Positions 33,567-41,751 of a stretch of DNA of 64,000 nt are shown here, one piece after another. The notes beneath the pieces were generated by a model. That model saw nothing but the letters and a program-made list of their open reading frames with translations. It did not search any database and had not been told where the DNA came from. A program made the translations under genes and the position numbers. How positions within the stretch are numbered: the stretch's first letter is position 1; each line of letters begins with the position of its first letter. Location: NCBI GenBank assembly GCA_963705515.1, contig CAVPJV010000009.1, positions 496,001-560,000 of the forward strand. Reading direction: 5' to 3'. The stretch is from Gaiellasilicea sp963705515. GTDB lineage: Bacteria; Actinomycetota; Thermoleophilia; Gaiellales; Gaiellaceae.

Positions 33567-34615
33567 AGCACCAGCGTCTCCGGGAAGATCGCGCCGCCGG
33601 CGAAGCGGTCGAGCCGGTACGGGCCCAGCTCGAAGGGCGGCGAGTCGCCGAGGAGCTCCGCGGCGACGGCATCCCCCACTGCCGGGGACTGCATGAAGCC
33701 GTGACCCGAGAAGCCGCACGCGGCGTAGAGACCGTCGGCGACGACGCCGATGATCGGGTGCGCATCGGGCGTCATGTCGTAGAAGCCGGCCCACGCGCGG
33801 CGCAGCGGCGCTCCGGCCGCGCGCGGGTAGCGGTACGCCAGGCGCTCCCGCCAGTCCGCGACCAGCCCGTCGTCGACCTCCTCTGGGCCGTCCCAGCGCA
33901 GCGCGGGCTCTCCCATCGCGAGCCGGAGCCCGTCCGTGCCGACGCGGCGGAAGTGGAACCCGTTCTCCTCGATCGTCATCGGCAGCCCCGCCGGCACGGC
34001 CTCGACGGGGCCGACGTCCGCCAGCTGGCGCACCAGCGGGCGGATGGGCAGCTCGACGCCGCGCGCAGCGGCGACCGCCGGTGAGCGTGCCCCGCACGCG
34101 ACCACGAGCGTCTCCGCGGCCAGGCTGAGCGCATCCGTCCGCTCCCGGACGTCGACACCCAGCGCCGCCGCCCGCCGGACGAGCTCGCGCGTCACGCCCG
34201 CAGGATCGGCGATGCCGTCCTCGCGGCAGATCGTCGCTCCGAGCACGTCGTCCGTGCGCAGGCCGTCGACCTCGCCGGCGTCGACACGCTCGACGGGAAC
34301 ACCGAGGTCGGCCTGCACCGTGCGCCGCTCCTCGAGCTCCGCGAGGCCGACCTCCGTGGTCGCGAGGAAGAGGTAGCCGACCTGCTCGAACAGCGGGGCA
34401 CCGAGCTCGCGGAAGAGCCGCACGCTCGCCTGCGCGAGCCGCACCTCCGCTTCGGTCGTGAACTGCTGGCGGACGCCGCCCATCGCCTTCCCCGTCGCGC
34501 CGCCCGCGATCTCCCCCACGTCGGCGAGCACCACGTCGTCGGCACCGCGAAGAGCGAGGTGGTAGGCGATCGAGGCGCCGATCGCGCCCGCGCCGGCTAC
34601 GACGACGCGTGCCAC
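33563..34615 (-). CDS. FAD-dependent oxidoreductase, DAO/SoxB-like
   Basis: 350 residues. Dinucleotide-binding GAGAIGASIAYHLALRG at the N-terminus, TGKAMGGVRQQFT, ETLVVACGARSP, and near the end GFYDMTPDAHPIIGVVADGLYAACGFSGHGFMQSPAVGDAVA, the C-terminal signature of the DAO family (sarcosine, glycine or proline-type amine oxidases). Oxidises a secondary amine or amino acid; substrate unknown. GTG start lies within the end of the DapA-like gene, so the two are coupled. Confidence 0.9.
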   Translation of the reverse strand: MARVVVAGAGAIGASIAYHLALRGADDVVLADVGEIAGGATGKAMGGVRQQFTTEAEVRLAQASVRLFRELGAPLFEQVGYLFLATTEVGLAELEERRTVQADLGVPVERVDAGEVDGLRTDDVLGATICREDGIADPAGVTRELVRRAAALGVDVRERTDALSLAAETLVVACGARSPAVAAARGVELPIRPLVRQLADVGPVEAVPAGLPMTIEENGFHFRRVGTDGLRLAMGEPALRWDGPEEVDDGLVADWRERLAYRYPRAAGAPLRRAWAGFYDMTPDAHPIIGVVADGLYAACGFSGHGFMQSPAVGDAVAAELLGDSPPFELGPYRLDRFAGGAIFPETLVL

Positions 34616-35440
34616 CCGCGCAGCTCCTCGCGCTCGCCGTCGCTCAGCTGCCTGAGCGGTCGCCGGACGTCCTCACGGACGGGGACCCCGCGCAGGCCGA
34701 GGATGAACTTCAGCGCCGCGTGCCGTGGGAAGCGCTCGACCGCCGCGCGCAGCTCGCCGAGCTCGATCGCGCCGGCCTCGGTCGGTTCGCGCACGACGGC
34801 TGCGACCTTTTCCGGATATGCGGCTGCGAGCCCCGAGACGGCGCCGACCGCGCCAGCGCGAATCCCGTCGTAGATGAGCGCCTCCGGCCCGACGAAGACG
34901 TCGAGCCCCTCGACGAGGTAGAGCGAGAACTTGTCGAACGGCGCGTCCGAGACCTTGAGCCCCGCCAGGTTCGACGCGCGCTCGCGCAGCTCGAGCAGCA
35001 CCGGCAGCGGGGACGGCGTAGCCGCTCGCGCGCTCGAACTCGTAGACGTAGAAGGGCAACGGGGCGCATGCCGCTGCGGCCGCCTCGAAGTGATCGAGAA
35101 GCGATCGCTCGTCGAACTGGAAATACGGCGGCCCGATCACCGCGACGGCGTCGGCGCCTGCCTCGGCGGCATGAGCGGCGAGCGCAACGGTGTCCGCCGT
35201 CGTCTGGGCGCCGCAATGCGCCGCGACCTGCAGGCGTCCGCCGGCCGCCGCCAGGAAGAGCTCGAGCGTCCGCTTCCGCTCCTCGACCCCGAACAGGAGC
35301 CCTTCGCCCGTCGTCCCCAGCGCGAGCAGGCCGTCGAGCCCGCTCCCCGCGAGGAAGTCGACGTAGGGGCCGAAGGCGGGCTCGTCGAGCCGGTCGCCGT
35401 CGAGCGGCGTCACGGCAGCGGCCAGGGCACCACGCAACAT
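34597..35440 (-). CDS. DapA-like (DHDPS/NAL family) lyase, frameshift near 35010-35020
   Basis: N-terminal half from ATG 35440: LRGALAAAVTPLDGDRLDEPAF, LLALGTTGEGLLFGVEERKRTLEL, AAHCGAQTTADTVALAAHAAEAGADAVAVIGPPYF, and FYVYEFERASGYAV containing the active tyrosine. Then the frame changes; the other frame continues LPVLLELRERASNLAGLKVSD, which has the Schiff-base lysine, to the stop. Removing one C from GTCCCC gives an unbroken GYAVPLPVLLEL. About 280 residues, normal for the family (pyruvate-dependent aldolases such as dihydrodipicolinate synthase, KDG aldolase). Substrate unknown. A TAGAGT box 6 bases before ATG suggests a leaderless message. Coupled to the oxidoreductase, so an amino- or sugar-acid pathway is likely. 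Confidence 0.85.
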
Positions 35441-35449
35441 GGTGCGACT

Positions 35450-35893
35450 CTACGTGCGCTCGACGTTGGTGAGGCGGTCGAGCGTCCGGTCGATCCGGGA
35501 GTCGTCGATCCCCGGCCCGCCGTCGAGCGTGTCGGCGAGACCGTCTCGCGCATGCAGGTAGTCGGCCCCGGCGCCGCCGAGGAGCCGGTCGTGCCCCAGC
35601 GTGCCCGTCAGGTAGTCGTTGCCGTTGCCCCCGTAGAGGGCGTCCGCACCTGCGCCGCCGTCGAGGATGTCCGCGGCGTCACCGCCGAGGAGCCGGTCGT
35701 CGCCGCCGTTGCCGAGCAGGATGTCCTTGCCCCCGAGCCCGCAGATGACGTCGCGGCCCGGCGTTCCGGTCAGCATGTCCGCACCCGCCGTCCCGGTGAT
35801 CGTGCACCCCGGCGGAAGAGCGCGCGGGGCCGCACCGGCTCCTGCAACGGCGAGGAGCGCGACGAAGGCGGCGGCGGCAGCCTTGACGGGCAT
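35450..35893 (-). CDS. Secreted RTX (calcium-binding repeat) protein
   Basis: 147 residues. Signal peptide to about 22 (AAAAAFVALLAVAGAGA), then C30 and about seven GGxGxDx-type nonapeptides: GLGGKDILLGNGGDDRLLGGD, LDGGAGADALYGGNGNDYLTG, LLGGAGADYLHARDG. These form a calcium-binding beta-roll. No enzyme domain, so it is a small surface or secreted structural protein. Confidence 0.85.
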   Translation of the reverse strand: MPVKAAAAAFVALLAVAGAGAAPRALPPGCTITGTAGADMLTGTPGRDVICGLGGKDILLGNGGDDRLLGGDAADILDGGAGADALYGGNGNDYLTGTLGHDRLLGGAGADYLHARDGLADTLDGGPGIDDSRIDRTLDRLTNVERT

Positions 35894-35935
35894 GGCTCTC
35901 AGCGTGATCGATCAGCCGCGTAGGATCGTCCCCTG

Positions 35936-36676
35936 ATGGGGGCACTTCGCATCGAGCGCGACGACGACCTGCTCAGGATCACGCTCGCGCGGCCCGAGAC
36001 GCGAAACGCCTTCGACGCCGACCTGATCGCAGAGCTGTCCGAGGCGTTCGTCGACGTCGGCAAGGCGCGCGCGGTGCTGCTCGCCGGTGACGGGCCGAGC
36101 TTCTGCGCCGGCGCCGACGTCGAGTGGATGCGCGCCTCCGTCGAGCTCGGCTTCGAGGCCAACGTCGCCGACGCGAACGCCCTCCGCGGCATGCTCGAGG
36201 CGATCGACCGCTGCCCCGCTCCCGTCGTCGCCCGGGTGCAGGGGCATGCGCTCGGGGGCGGCGCCGGCCTCGTCGCCTGCGCCGACATCGCCGTTGCGGA
36301 GCCGCGAGCCGTCTTCGCCTTCTCGGAGGTGAAGCTCGGGATCATCCCCGCGGTGATCTCGCCCTTCGCCCTCGCGAAGATCGGCCCGAGCTGGGCGCGG
36401 CGCTACTTCGTCACGGGCGAGCGCTTCGACGCGGCCACCGCGCACCGGATCGGCCTCGTGCACGAGGTCGACGCCGACCTCGACGCTGCGGTCGAGCGGA
36501 TCGTCGCCGAGCTCGAGAGCGCAGGCCCGCGGGCTGCGCGCCACGCCAAGCGGCTCGTCCTCGAGCGGCCGGACGGCCCTGAGACTGCGAGGAGGATCGC
36601 CGAGCGGCGCACGAGCGACGAGGGCCAGGAGGGCTTGCGCGCCTTCCTCGAGCGCCGCAGCCCCGACTGGGGCTAG
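35936..36676 (+). CDS. Enoyl-CoA hydratase/isomerase family, methylglutaconyl-CoA hydratase-like
   Basis: 246 residues, crotonase fold. ARPETRNAFDADLIAELSEAF, oxyanion loops FCAGADVEWMRASVELGF and ARVQGHALGGGAGLVACADIAVAEPRAVFAFSEVKLGIIPAVISPF, then RRYFVTGERFDAATAHRIGLVHEV. The E-V-K-L-G-I-I-P-A-V-I pattern and ADVEWM are close to methylglutaconyl-CoA hydratases (LiuC). Fits the leucine route with the carboxylase subunits and acyl-CoA dehydrogenase in this window. TAGGAT at 35921 is 9 bases before the ATG. Confidence 0.88.
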   Translation: MGALRIERDDDLLRITLARPETRNAFDADLIAELSEAFVDVGKARAVLLAGDGPSFCAGADVEWMRASVELGFEANVADANALRGMLEAIDRCPAPVVARVQGHALGGGAGLVACADIAVAEPRAVFAFSEVKLGIIPAVISPFALAKIGPSWARRYFVTGERFDAATAHRIGLVHEVDADLDAAVERIVAELESAGPRAARHAKRLVLERPDGPETARRIAERRTSDEGQEGLRAFLERRSPDWG

Positions 36677-37980
36677 CGCGGCTCGACGGTGACCGCTCCG
36701 CCGGCGACCTTGCGGGTCGCGAGCCGGTAGCTCGTCGTCCGGCGAGGCGTGACGGTGACCGTGAAACGCCCGTTCGGGCGTGTCTTGACGGGACGGACCG
36801 TCGTCCACGTGCCGCCGTTGACCTGCTGCTCGAGCCGCACCTTGCTCAGCCCCCGGACGAAGCCTTTGAGCTTGATCGGCCGGTTTGCCAGCGCCCGCTC
36901 GAGCGGCGAGTCGAGGTTGAGCACGCGGACGGCGAACCACGTCGAGCGGAGGTCGAGCGCCCGCTGGAAGTCCTGCGAGAGCATCGTCCGGGTCGAGCGG
37001 ACGCCCTTCAACTGGACGGAGACAGCCCTGCCCGACGGCCCCCGGGTGACGACGAGATCGCTCAGGCGCGGCAGTCCGAGACGCTGCGCCAGCTGCGCTC
37101 GGGTCAGGAGGAACGGCCCCCAGCGGTGATGCTTGGAAAGCGTGTCGTAGGGGTCCCCAACCGAGACCAGATACGGCACCGGCGCCGCTTTCGGCCACAC
37201 CTCCGTGATCGAGACCGTCCGCCCACCCGACGTCGAGTGGTAGAAGGTCGTCGCGACGCGGCCGTTCCAGAAGAGCACCTTGCCCGCGGTGGCGCCGATC
37301 GCACGATTCGTCGTCGCCGACTCCGCCTCGATGCCGCCGTAGACCTGGCTGCGCGTGTCTGCGTAGAGATCGAAGAGCGCGCCCGGTTTCAGCGTTGCGA
37401 GGGCGTACGAGCGCGCGACGACGGCCTGAGCGCGGAGAGCCTGCGGATGCCAGTCGTCCGGCATCTCCCAGGGCACGACGCCGCGCAGGTAGCGGTCGAG
37501 CGGAAGCTTGTTCACGACGGTCAGCCTGGCGCCACGGCGGTGGACGAGCAGGGCGCCGCGGTAGGCCGTTCCGTCGAGCTGGAGCGGCGACGCGCCGGCG
37601 ACGAACCGCAGCGGCGAGCGCAGGGGCGCCAGCTCGCTCGCGACGACCCGCTGCCGGCCGGGCTTCAGCTTCCGCACCTTGCCGCGCGCGTCGACGACCT
37701 TGAAGGGCTTCGACGAGCTGACGACGACCGCAGCCCTCCCCGCTGCGAGCAGCACCCGCACGGGCCGCGCCGGGACGAGCTGCAGCTTCGTGCCGCGGTA
37801 GTAGTGCTTCAGGATCCGCTCGTAGCGCCAACCCGCCCGCGCGTAGCCGCGCGCGCCGTACTGGCTCATCCCGACGCCGTGCCCCCAGCCGCGGCCGTCG
37901 ATCAGGAAAACCGTGCCGGCTCCCGCTTGGGCTGGCAGGCAGAGCACGACGAACGCGAGGAGAACGAGCAACCGCCGCAT
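36673..37980 (-). CDS. Secreted SpoIID/LytB domain protein
   Basis: 435 residues from ATG 37980. Signal peptide MRRLLVLLAFVVLCLPAQAGA; a short GRGWGHGVGMSQYGARGYARAGWRYERILKHYYRG segment, which in other family members sits at the end of the SpoIID domain; then the SpoIID core (LPLDRYLRGVVPWEMPDDWHPQALRAQAVVARSYAL, DTRSQVYGGIEAESATTNRAIGAT, FYHSTSGGRTV). The last 100 residues are an extra beta domain. Likely a peptidoglycan-cleaving enzyme of the lytic-transglycosylase type. Its stop overlaps that of the hydratase gene. Confidence 0.87.
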   Translation of the reverse strand: MRRLLVLLAFVVLCLPAQAGAGTVFLIDGRGWGHGVGMSQYGARGYARAGWRYERILKHYYRGTKLQLVPARPVRVLLAAGRAAVVVSSSKPFKVVDARGKVRKLKPGRQRVVASELAPLRSPLRFVAGASPLQLDGTAYRGALLVHRRGARLTVVNKLPLDRYLRGVVPWEMPDDWHPQALRAQAVVARSYALATLKPGALFDLYADTRSQVYGGIEAESATTNRAIGATAGKVLFWNGRVATTFYHSTSGGRTVSITEVWPKAAPVPYLVSVGDPYDTLSKHHRWGPFLLTRAQLAQRLGLPRLSDLVVTRGPSGRAVSVQLKGVRSTRTMLSQDFQRALDLRSTWFAVRVLNLDSPLERALANRPIKLKGFVRGLSKVRLEQQVNGGTWTTVRPVKTRPNGRFTVTVTPRRTTSYRLATRKVAGGAVTVEPR

Positions 37981-38021
37981 CGAACGGGCCAGGTTATCGC
38001 CGGACAATACGATCCGCAACG

Positions 38022-39641
38022 ATGACGATCCGGAAGCTCCTCGTGGCGAACCGCGGCGAGATCGCTGTGCGCATCTTCCGCACCTGCCGCGAGCTCGGGG
38101 TCGCGACGGTCGCCGTTGCCGCCCCGGACGATGCCGGAGCTCTCCATGCCCGCACCGCGGACGAGACGGTGGCGATCAGCAGCTACCTCCAGTCGGAGGA
38201 GCACATCCGAGCAGCGGCAGAGTCGGGTGCGGACGCGATCCATCCCGGCTACGGATTCCTCGCCGAGAACGCGGACTTCGCCGAGGCCGTCATGGCAGCG
38301 GGCTTGACGTGGGTCGGCCCTCCGCCCGAAGCGCTCCGGCTGGGCGGCGACAAGCTGGCGGCGAAGCGCATCGCCGCCGAGGCAGGCGTCCCGGTGGTGC
38401 CGACCGGCGAGCCCGACAAGCTCGGCTACCCGCTGCTCGTCAAGGCGGCGGCGGGCGGCGGCGGCCGTGGGATGCGGGTCGTGCGGGAACCCGAGCTGCT
38501 GGAGGAAGCGCTCGAGGCCGCGGCCCGCGAGGCGGAGGCGGCGTTCGGCGACGGCACCGTCTTCTGCGAGCGCTACGTCGAGCGGCCCCGCCACGTCGAG
38601 ATCCAGATCCTCGCCGACGCCCACGGCACCGTGCTCTCGCTCGGCGAGCGCGACTGCTCCGTGCAGCGGCGCCACCAGAAGGTGCTCGAGGAGTCTCCCT
38701 CCCCTGCGCTCGACCCCGAGCTGCGGGCCGAGATGAGCGCCGCCGCCGTCGCATTCGCAACCGCGATCGGCTACGCCAGCGTGGGCACGGCCGAGTTCAT
38801 GCTCGCCGGCCGCGAGTTCTGGTTCCTGGAGCTGAACGGCCGGATCCAGGTCGAGCACCCCGTCACCGAGCTCGTGACCGGCCGCGATCTCGTCGCAGAC
38901 CAGCTCCGGGTCGCGCGCGGCGAGCGGCTGGAGCCAAGTAACAGTCTGTTGCAAGGCCACGCCGTCGAGGTGCGGCTCTACGCAGAGGACCCGCGGAGCT
39001 TCCTACCGCAGGCCGGCACGGTCGAACGGCTGCGGCTGCCGACAGACGTCCGGGTCGACGCGGGCGTCGAGGAGGGTGACGAGGTCGGCACCTCCTACGA
39101 CTCGATGATCGCGAAGCTGATCGCGCACGGACCGACGCGGGGCGAGGCGCTCGCACGGCTGGCCGACGCGCTCGCCGAGACCGAGGTCGTCGGAGTGACG
39201 ACGAACCTGCCGTTCCTGCGCTGGCTCGTCACCCACCCGGTCGTGCGCGCCGGCGAGGCGACGACGGCGTTCCTGACCGAGCATCCGCCCCTGTCCGAAC
39301 CGCCCCTTCGTCTGCCGGACTCCCCGTGGCGCGGCGGCTGGCGGCTCAACCTCCCGCCCGTGCCGCCGGCACCCGCACCCGACGTCGACGCCGCCGCGCA
39401 CGAGCGCGCCGCCGGCCCCGGCAGCGGCAACGTCACGGCTCCGATGCCGGGAACGGTGATCGGCGTCAAGATCGCTCCGGGCGACCGCGTCGAGGCGCGG
39501 CAGCCGCTGCTCGTGCTGGAGGCGATGAAGATGGAGACCCCGCTGGCCGCGCCCTACGACGCGACCGTGAAGGCCGTGCACGTCGAGGAGGGCGACCGCG
39601 TCGCCGGCGGTGCCCTCCTCGTCGAGCTCGAAGCCGACTAG
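38022..39641 (+). CDS. Acyl-CoA carboxylase alpha subunit (biotin carboxylase + BCCP)
   Basis: 539 residues. Biotin carboxylase: KLLVANRGEIAVRIFRTCRELG, AIHPGYGFLAENADFAEA, ATP-grasp loop KAAAGGGGRGMRVV, ERDCSVQRRHQKVLEESPSP, and ELNGRIQVEHPVTE. The C-terminal biotinyl domain ends at APMPGTVIGVKIAPGD with the biotin lysine in LEAMKMETPL. It is shorter than typical MCC/PCC alpha subunits (about 650-720) because the domain between the two parts is nearly absent. TACGAT at 38008-38013 is 8 bases before the ATG. Likely partner of the carboxyltransferase at 23296. Confidence 0.93.
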   Translation: MTIRKLLVANRGEIAVRIFRTCRELGVATVAVAAPDDAGALHARTADETVAISSYLQSEEHIRAAAESGADAIHPGYGFLAENADFAEAVMAAGLTWVGPPPEALRLGGDKLAAKRIAAEAGVPVVPTGEPDKLGYPLLVKAAAGGGGRGMRVVREPELLEEALEAAAREAEAAFGDGTVFCERYVERPRHVEIQILADAHGTVLSLGERDCSVQRRHQKVLEESPSPALDPELRAEMSAAAVAFATAIGYASVGTAEFMLAGREFWFLELNGRIQVEHPVTELVTGRDLVADQLRVARGERLEPSNSLLQGHAVEVRLYAEDPRSFLPQAGTVERLRLPTDVRVDAGVEEGDEVGTSYDSMIAKLIAHGPTRGEALARLADALAETEVVGVTTNLPFLRWLVTHPVVRAGEATTAFLTEHPPLSEPPLRLPDSPWRGGWRLNLPPVPPAPAPDVDAAAHERAAGPGSGNVTAPMPGTVIGVKIAPGDRVEARQPLLVLEAMKMETPLAAPYDATVKAVHVEEGDRVAGGALLVELEAD

Positions 39642-40201
39642 TCCGTCGCAGCCGCCGGCAGCTCAGGTGCCGCCCCGCCGCGGAGCGGCGCCAGGAAAAC
39701 CACCGTCAGCGTCACGAGCACGGCAGCGGCGATCAGGATCGTCCAGCCGTCGTCGGTCGTCGGCTTCACGGTCATGGCGAAGACGATCGCGTACATGTAG
39801 ACGAGGTCGATTCGGAGCACGGTGAAGAGACGGCGGATCAGCTCCTGGCCGGCCGGCGTCGAGGGCCCGACCCGGGGGATGCCCTTCGCCATCGGGGTGA
39901 TCACGAACAGCCCCGTCACGAACGAGGCAGCGAACGTGACGAGCGCGAAGATGATCCAGAGCTGGCCCCAGTCCCAGTTGCCCTCGAACATCATCCCGAT
40001 CCCGGCGAGGATGACCACGACTGACGCCGGAACGAACATCCGCTCGCCGAGCATGCCGGCACGGCCGGCGAAGCGGGCGATCTCGTCGGCGTCGCCGCCG
40101 CGGCGTACGACCGCGCCGTACATCTGGAACGTGAAGGCCCCGCCGAGCCAGATCACGGCCGCGGTGACGTGCACGAACAGCAGGAACTCGTACCAGGTCA
40201 T
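39638..40201 (-). CDS. DUF2269-like membrane protein
   Basis: 187 residues, four hydrophobic helices. YEFLLFVHVTAAVIWLGGAFTFQM, VVILAGIGMMFEGNWDWGQLWIIFALVTFAASFVTG, and a final pair near 130-175. The histidine in the first helix and the W-L-G-G motif are typical of DUF2269 and related CopD/DUF420-like membrane proteins. GAGGAGGGG precedes the ATG. Ends on the stop of the carboxylase gene (convergent). Confidence 0.75.
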   Translation of the reverse strand: MTWYEFLLFVHVTAAVIWLGGAFTFQMYGAVVRRGGDADEIARFAGRAGMLGERMFVPASVVVILAGIGMMFEGNWDWGQLWIIFALVTFAASFVTGLFVITPMAKGIPRVGPSTPAGQELIRRLFTVLRIDLVYMYAIVFAMTVKPTTDDGWTILIAAAVLVTLTVVFLAPLRGGAAPELPAAATD

Positions 40202-40249
40202 CCAACCCCTCCTCGGCCGTAGGAACAGACTGAGAAAGGTTCTACAAGG

Positions 40250-40558
40250 CTAGAAGAGCTTCTGCAACTTCATCGCCGCGCCCATGTCCCCCTTGATCTT
40301 CAACTTGCCGGTCATATAGGCCGTCGTCGGGTTCTGCTCGCCGCGCACAACCGCCATCATCGTCTCCTCCGAGGCGGAGATCGTGGTGTCGGCCTCGCCG
40401 CCGCCGTCGGTGACGCTGACGGCACCGTCGTTGACCGCCACGAGCCACTGGCCGGCCCCCTCGATGTCGAACAGGTACGAGTTGTTCATGCCCGCGGTCT
40501 TCTCCGCGTCGGCCCGGTCAGCGAGGGTGTCGAAGAACTCCTGCACGGTGTCGGCCAT
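40250..40558 (-). CDS. SCP2 sterol-binding domain protein
   Basis: 102 residues, one SCP2 domain: YLFDIEGAGQWLVAVNDGAVSVTDGGGEADTTISASEETMMAVVRGEQNPTTAYMTGKLKIKGDMGAAMKLQKLF. Binds lipids or acyl-CoA. Divergent from the acyl-CoA dehydrogenase, which suits a lipid role. GAAGGAG ribosome site. Confidence 0.92.
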   Translation of the reverse strand: MADTVQEFFDTLADRADAEKTAGMNNSYLFDIEGAGQWLVAVNDGAVSVTDGGGEADTTISASEETMMAVVRGEQNPTTAYMTGKLKIKGDMGAAMKLQKLF

Positions 40559-40617
40559 CTGTGGTCGCTCCTTCGTCGGTTGGGCTGCCGAATCTACCGG
40601 GTAGCATCCGCCGGCGC

Positions 40618-41751
40618 ATGGATCTCGACCTCACGCAGGAGCAGCAGCTCGTCCGAGACACCGTGCGCGAGTTCGCGCGGGAGAAGGTGGCGCCCGTGGC
40701 CGAGGAGCTCGACCGCGAGTCGCGCTTCCCGTACGAGCTCGTGGCCGAGCTCGGCCAGCTCGGCTTGATGGGCCTGCCGATCCCGGAGGAGTACGGTGGC
40801 GCCGGCGGCGACACCGTCTCGTACGCGCTCGCGATCGAGGAGCTGACCCGGATCGACTCGTCGGTCGCGATCACCGTCGCGGCGCACACGTCGCTCGGGA
40901 CGATGCCGGTCTACCTCTTCGGCAGCGAGGAGCAGAAGCAGCGCTGGCTCCCCGACCTCGCCTCGGGCAGAAAGCTGGCGGCGTTCGGCCTGACCGAGCC
41001 CGGCGCAGGCTCCGATGCCGGCAACACGCGCACGACCGCGGAGCTGCGCGACGGCCACTGGACCGTGAACGGCTCGAAGATGTTCATCACCAACGCCGGC
41101 ACCGACATCACCTGGGGCGTGACGCTGACCGCCCGCACGGGCGAGGACGAGATCTCCAACATCGTCGTCGAGAACGGCACGGCCGGCTACGAGATCTCGG
41201 CGCCGATGAAGAAGCTCGGCTGGAAGGCGTCCGACACCCGCGAGCTCTCGTTCCGGGATGTCAGCGTGCCGGAGGGGAACCTGCTCGGCCCACGGGGCCA
41301 GGGGTTCCACCAGTTCCTCGAGATCCTCGACGGAGGCCGCATCTCCGTGGCGGCGATGGGCGTCGGCCTCGCCCAGGGCGCGTACGACCTCGCGTACGCC
41401 TACGCGAAGGAGCGCGAGCAGTTCGGCAAGCCGATCTCACGTTTCCAGGCGGTGCAGTTCCGGCTCGCGGACATGGCGACCGAGATCGAGGCCGGCCGTG
41501 CGCTCGTGCTGAAGGCTGCCTGGCTCAAGGATCAGGACCGTCCGTTCGCCCGCGAGGCGGCGATGGCGAAGCTCTACACCGGCGAGCTCTCCAACCGTGC
41601 CGCCAACTGGGCGCTGCAGATCCACGGCGGCTACGGGTTCATGGACGAGTACGCGATCTCCCGCCTCTACCGCGACCAGAAGATCCTCGAGATCGGCGAG
41701 GGGACGAACGAGGTGCAGCGGATGGTGATCGCGAAGCAGCTCGGGCTCTAG
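40618..41751 (+). CDS. Acyl-CoA dehydrogenase (short/branched-chain type)
   Basis: 377 residues. DLDLTQEQQLVRDTVREFAREKVAP, the FAD-contact GLTEPGAGSDAGNTRT, KMFITNAGTDITWGVT, REQFGKPISRFQAVQF, and ALQIHGGYGFMDEYAISRLYRDQKILEIGEGTNEVQR with the catalytic glutamate E361. It would oxidise short or branched acyl-CoA such as isobutyryl-, isovaleryl- or butyryl-CoA; E361 at the short-chain position argues against an isovaleryl-type enzyme, whose base is elsewhere. ATG 40618 was chosen over an open extension to 40561 because the family begins here and TAGCAT lies 10 bases upstream. Confidence 0.93.
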   Translation: MDLDLTQEQQLVRDTVREFAREKVAPVAEELDRESRFPYELVAELGQLGLMGLPIPEEYGGAGGDTVSYALAIEELTRIDSSVAITVAAHTSLGTMPVYLFGSEEQKQRWLPDLASGRKLAAFGLTEPGAGSDAGNTRTTAELRDGHWTVNGSKMFITNAGTDITWGVTLTARTGEDEISNIVVENGTAGYEISAPMKKLGWKASDTRELSFRDVSVPEGNLLGPRGQGFHQFLEILDGGRISVAAMGVGLAQGAYDLAYAYAKEREQFGKPISRFQAVQFRLADMATEIEAGRALVLKAAWLKDQDRPFAREAAMAKLYTGELSNRAANWALQIHGGYGFMDEYAISRLYRDQKILEIGEGTNEVQRMVIAKQLGL

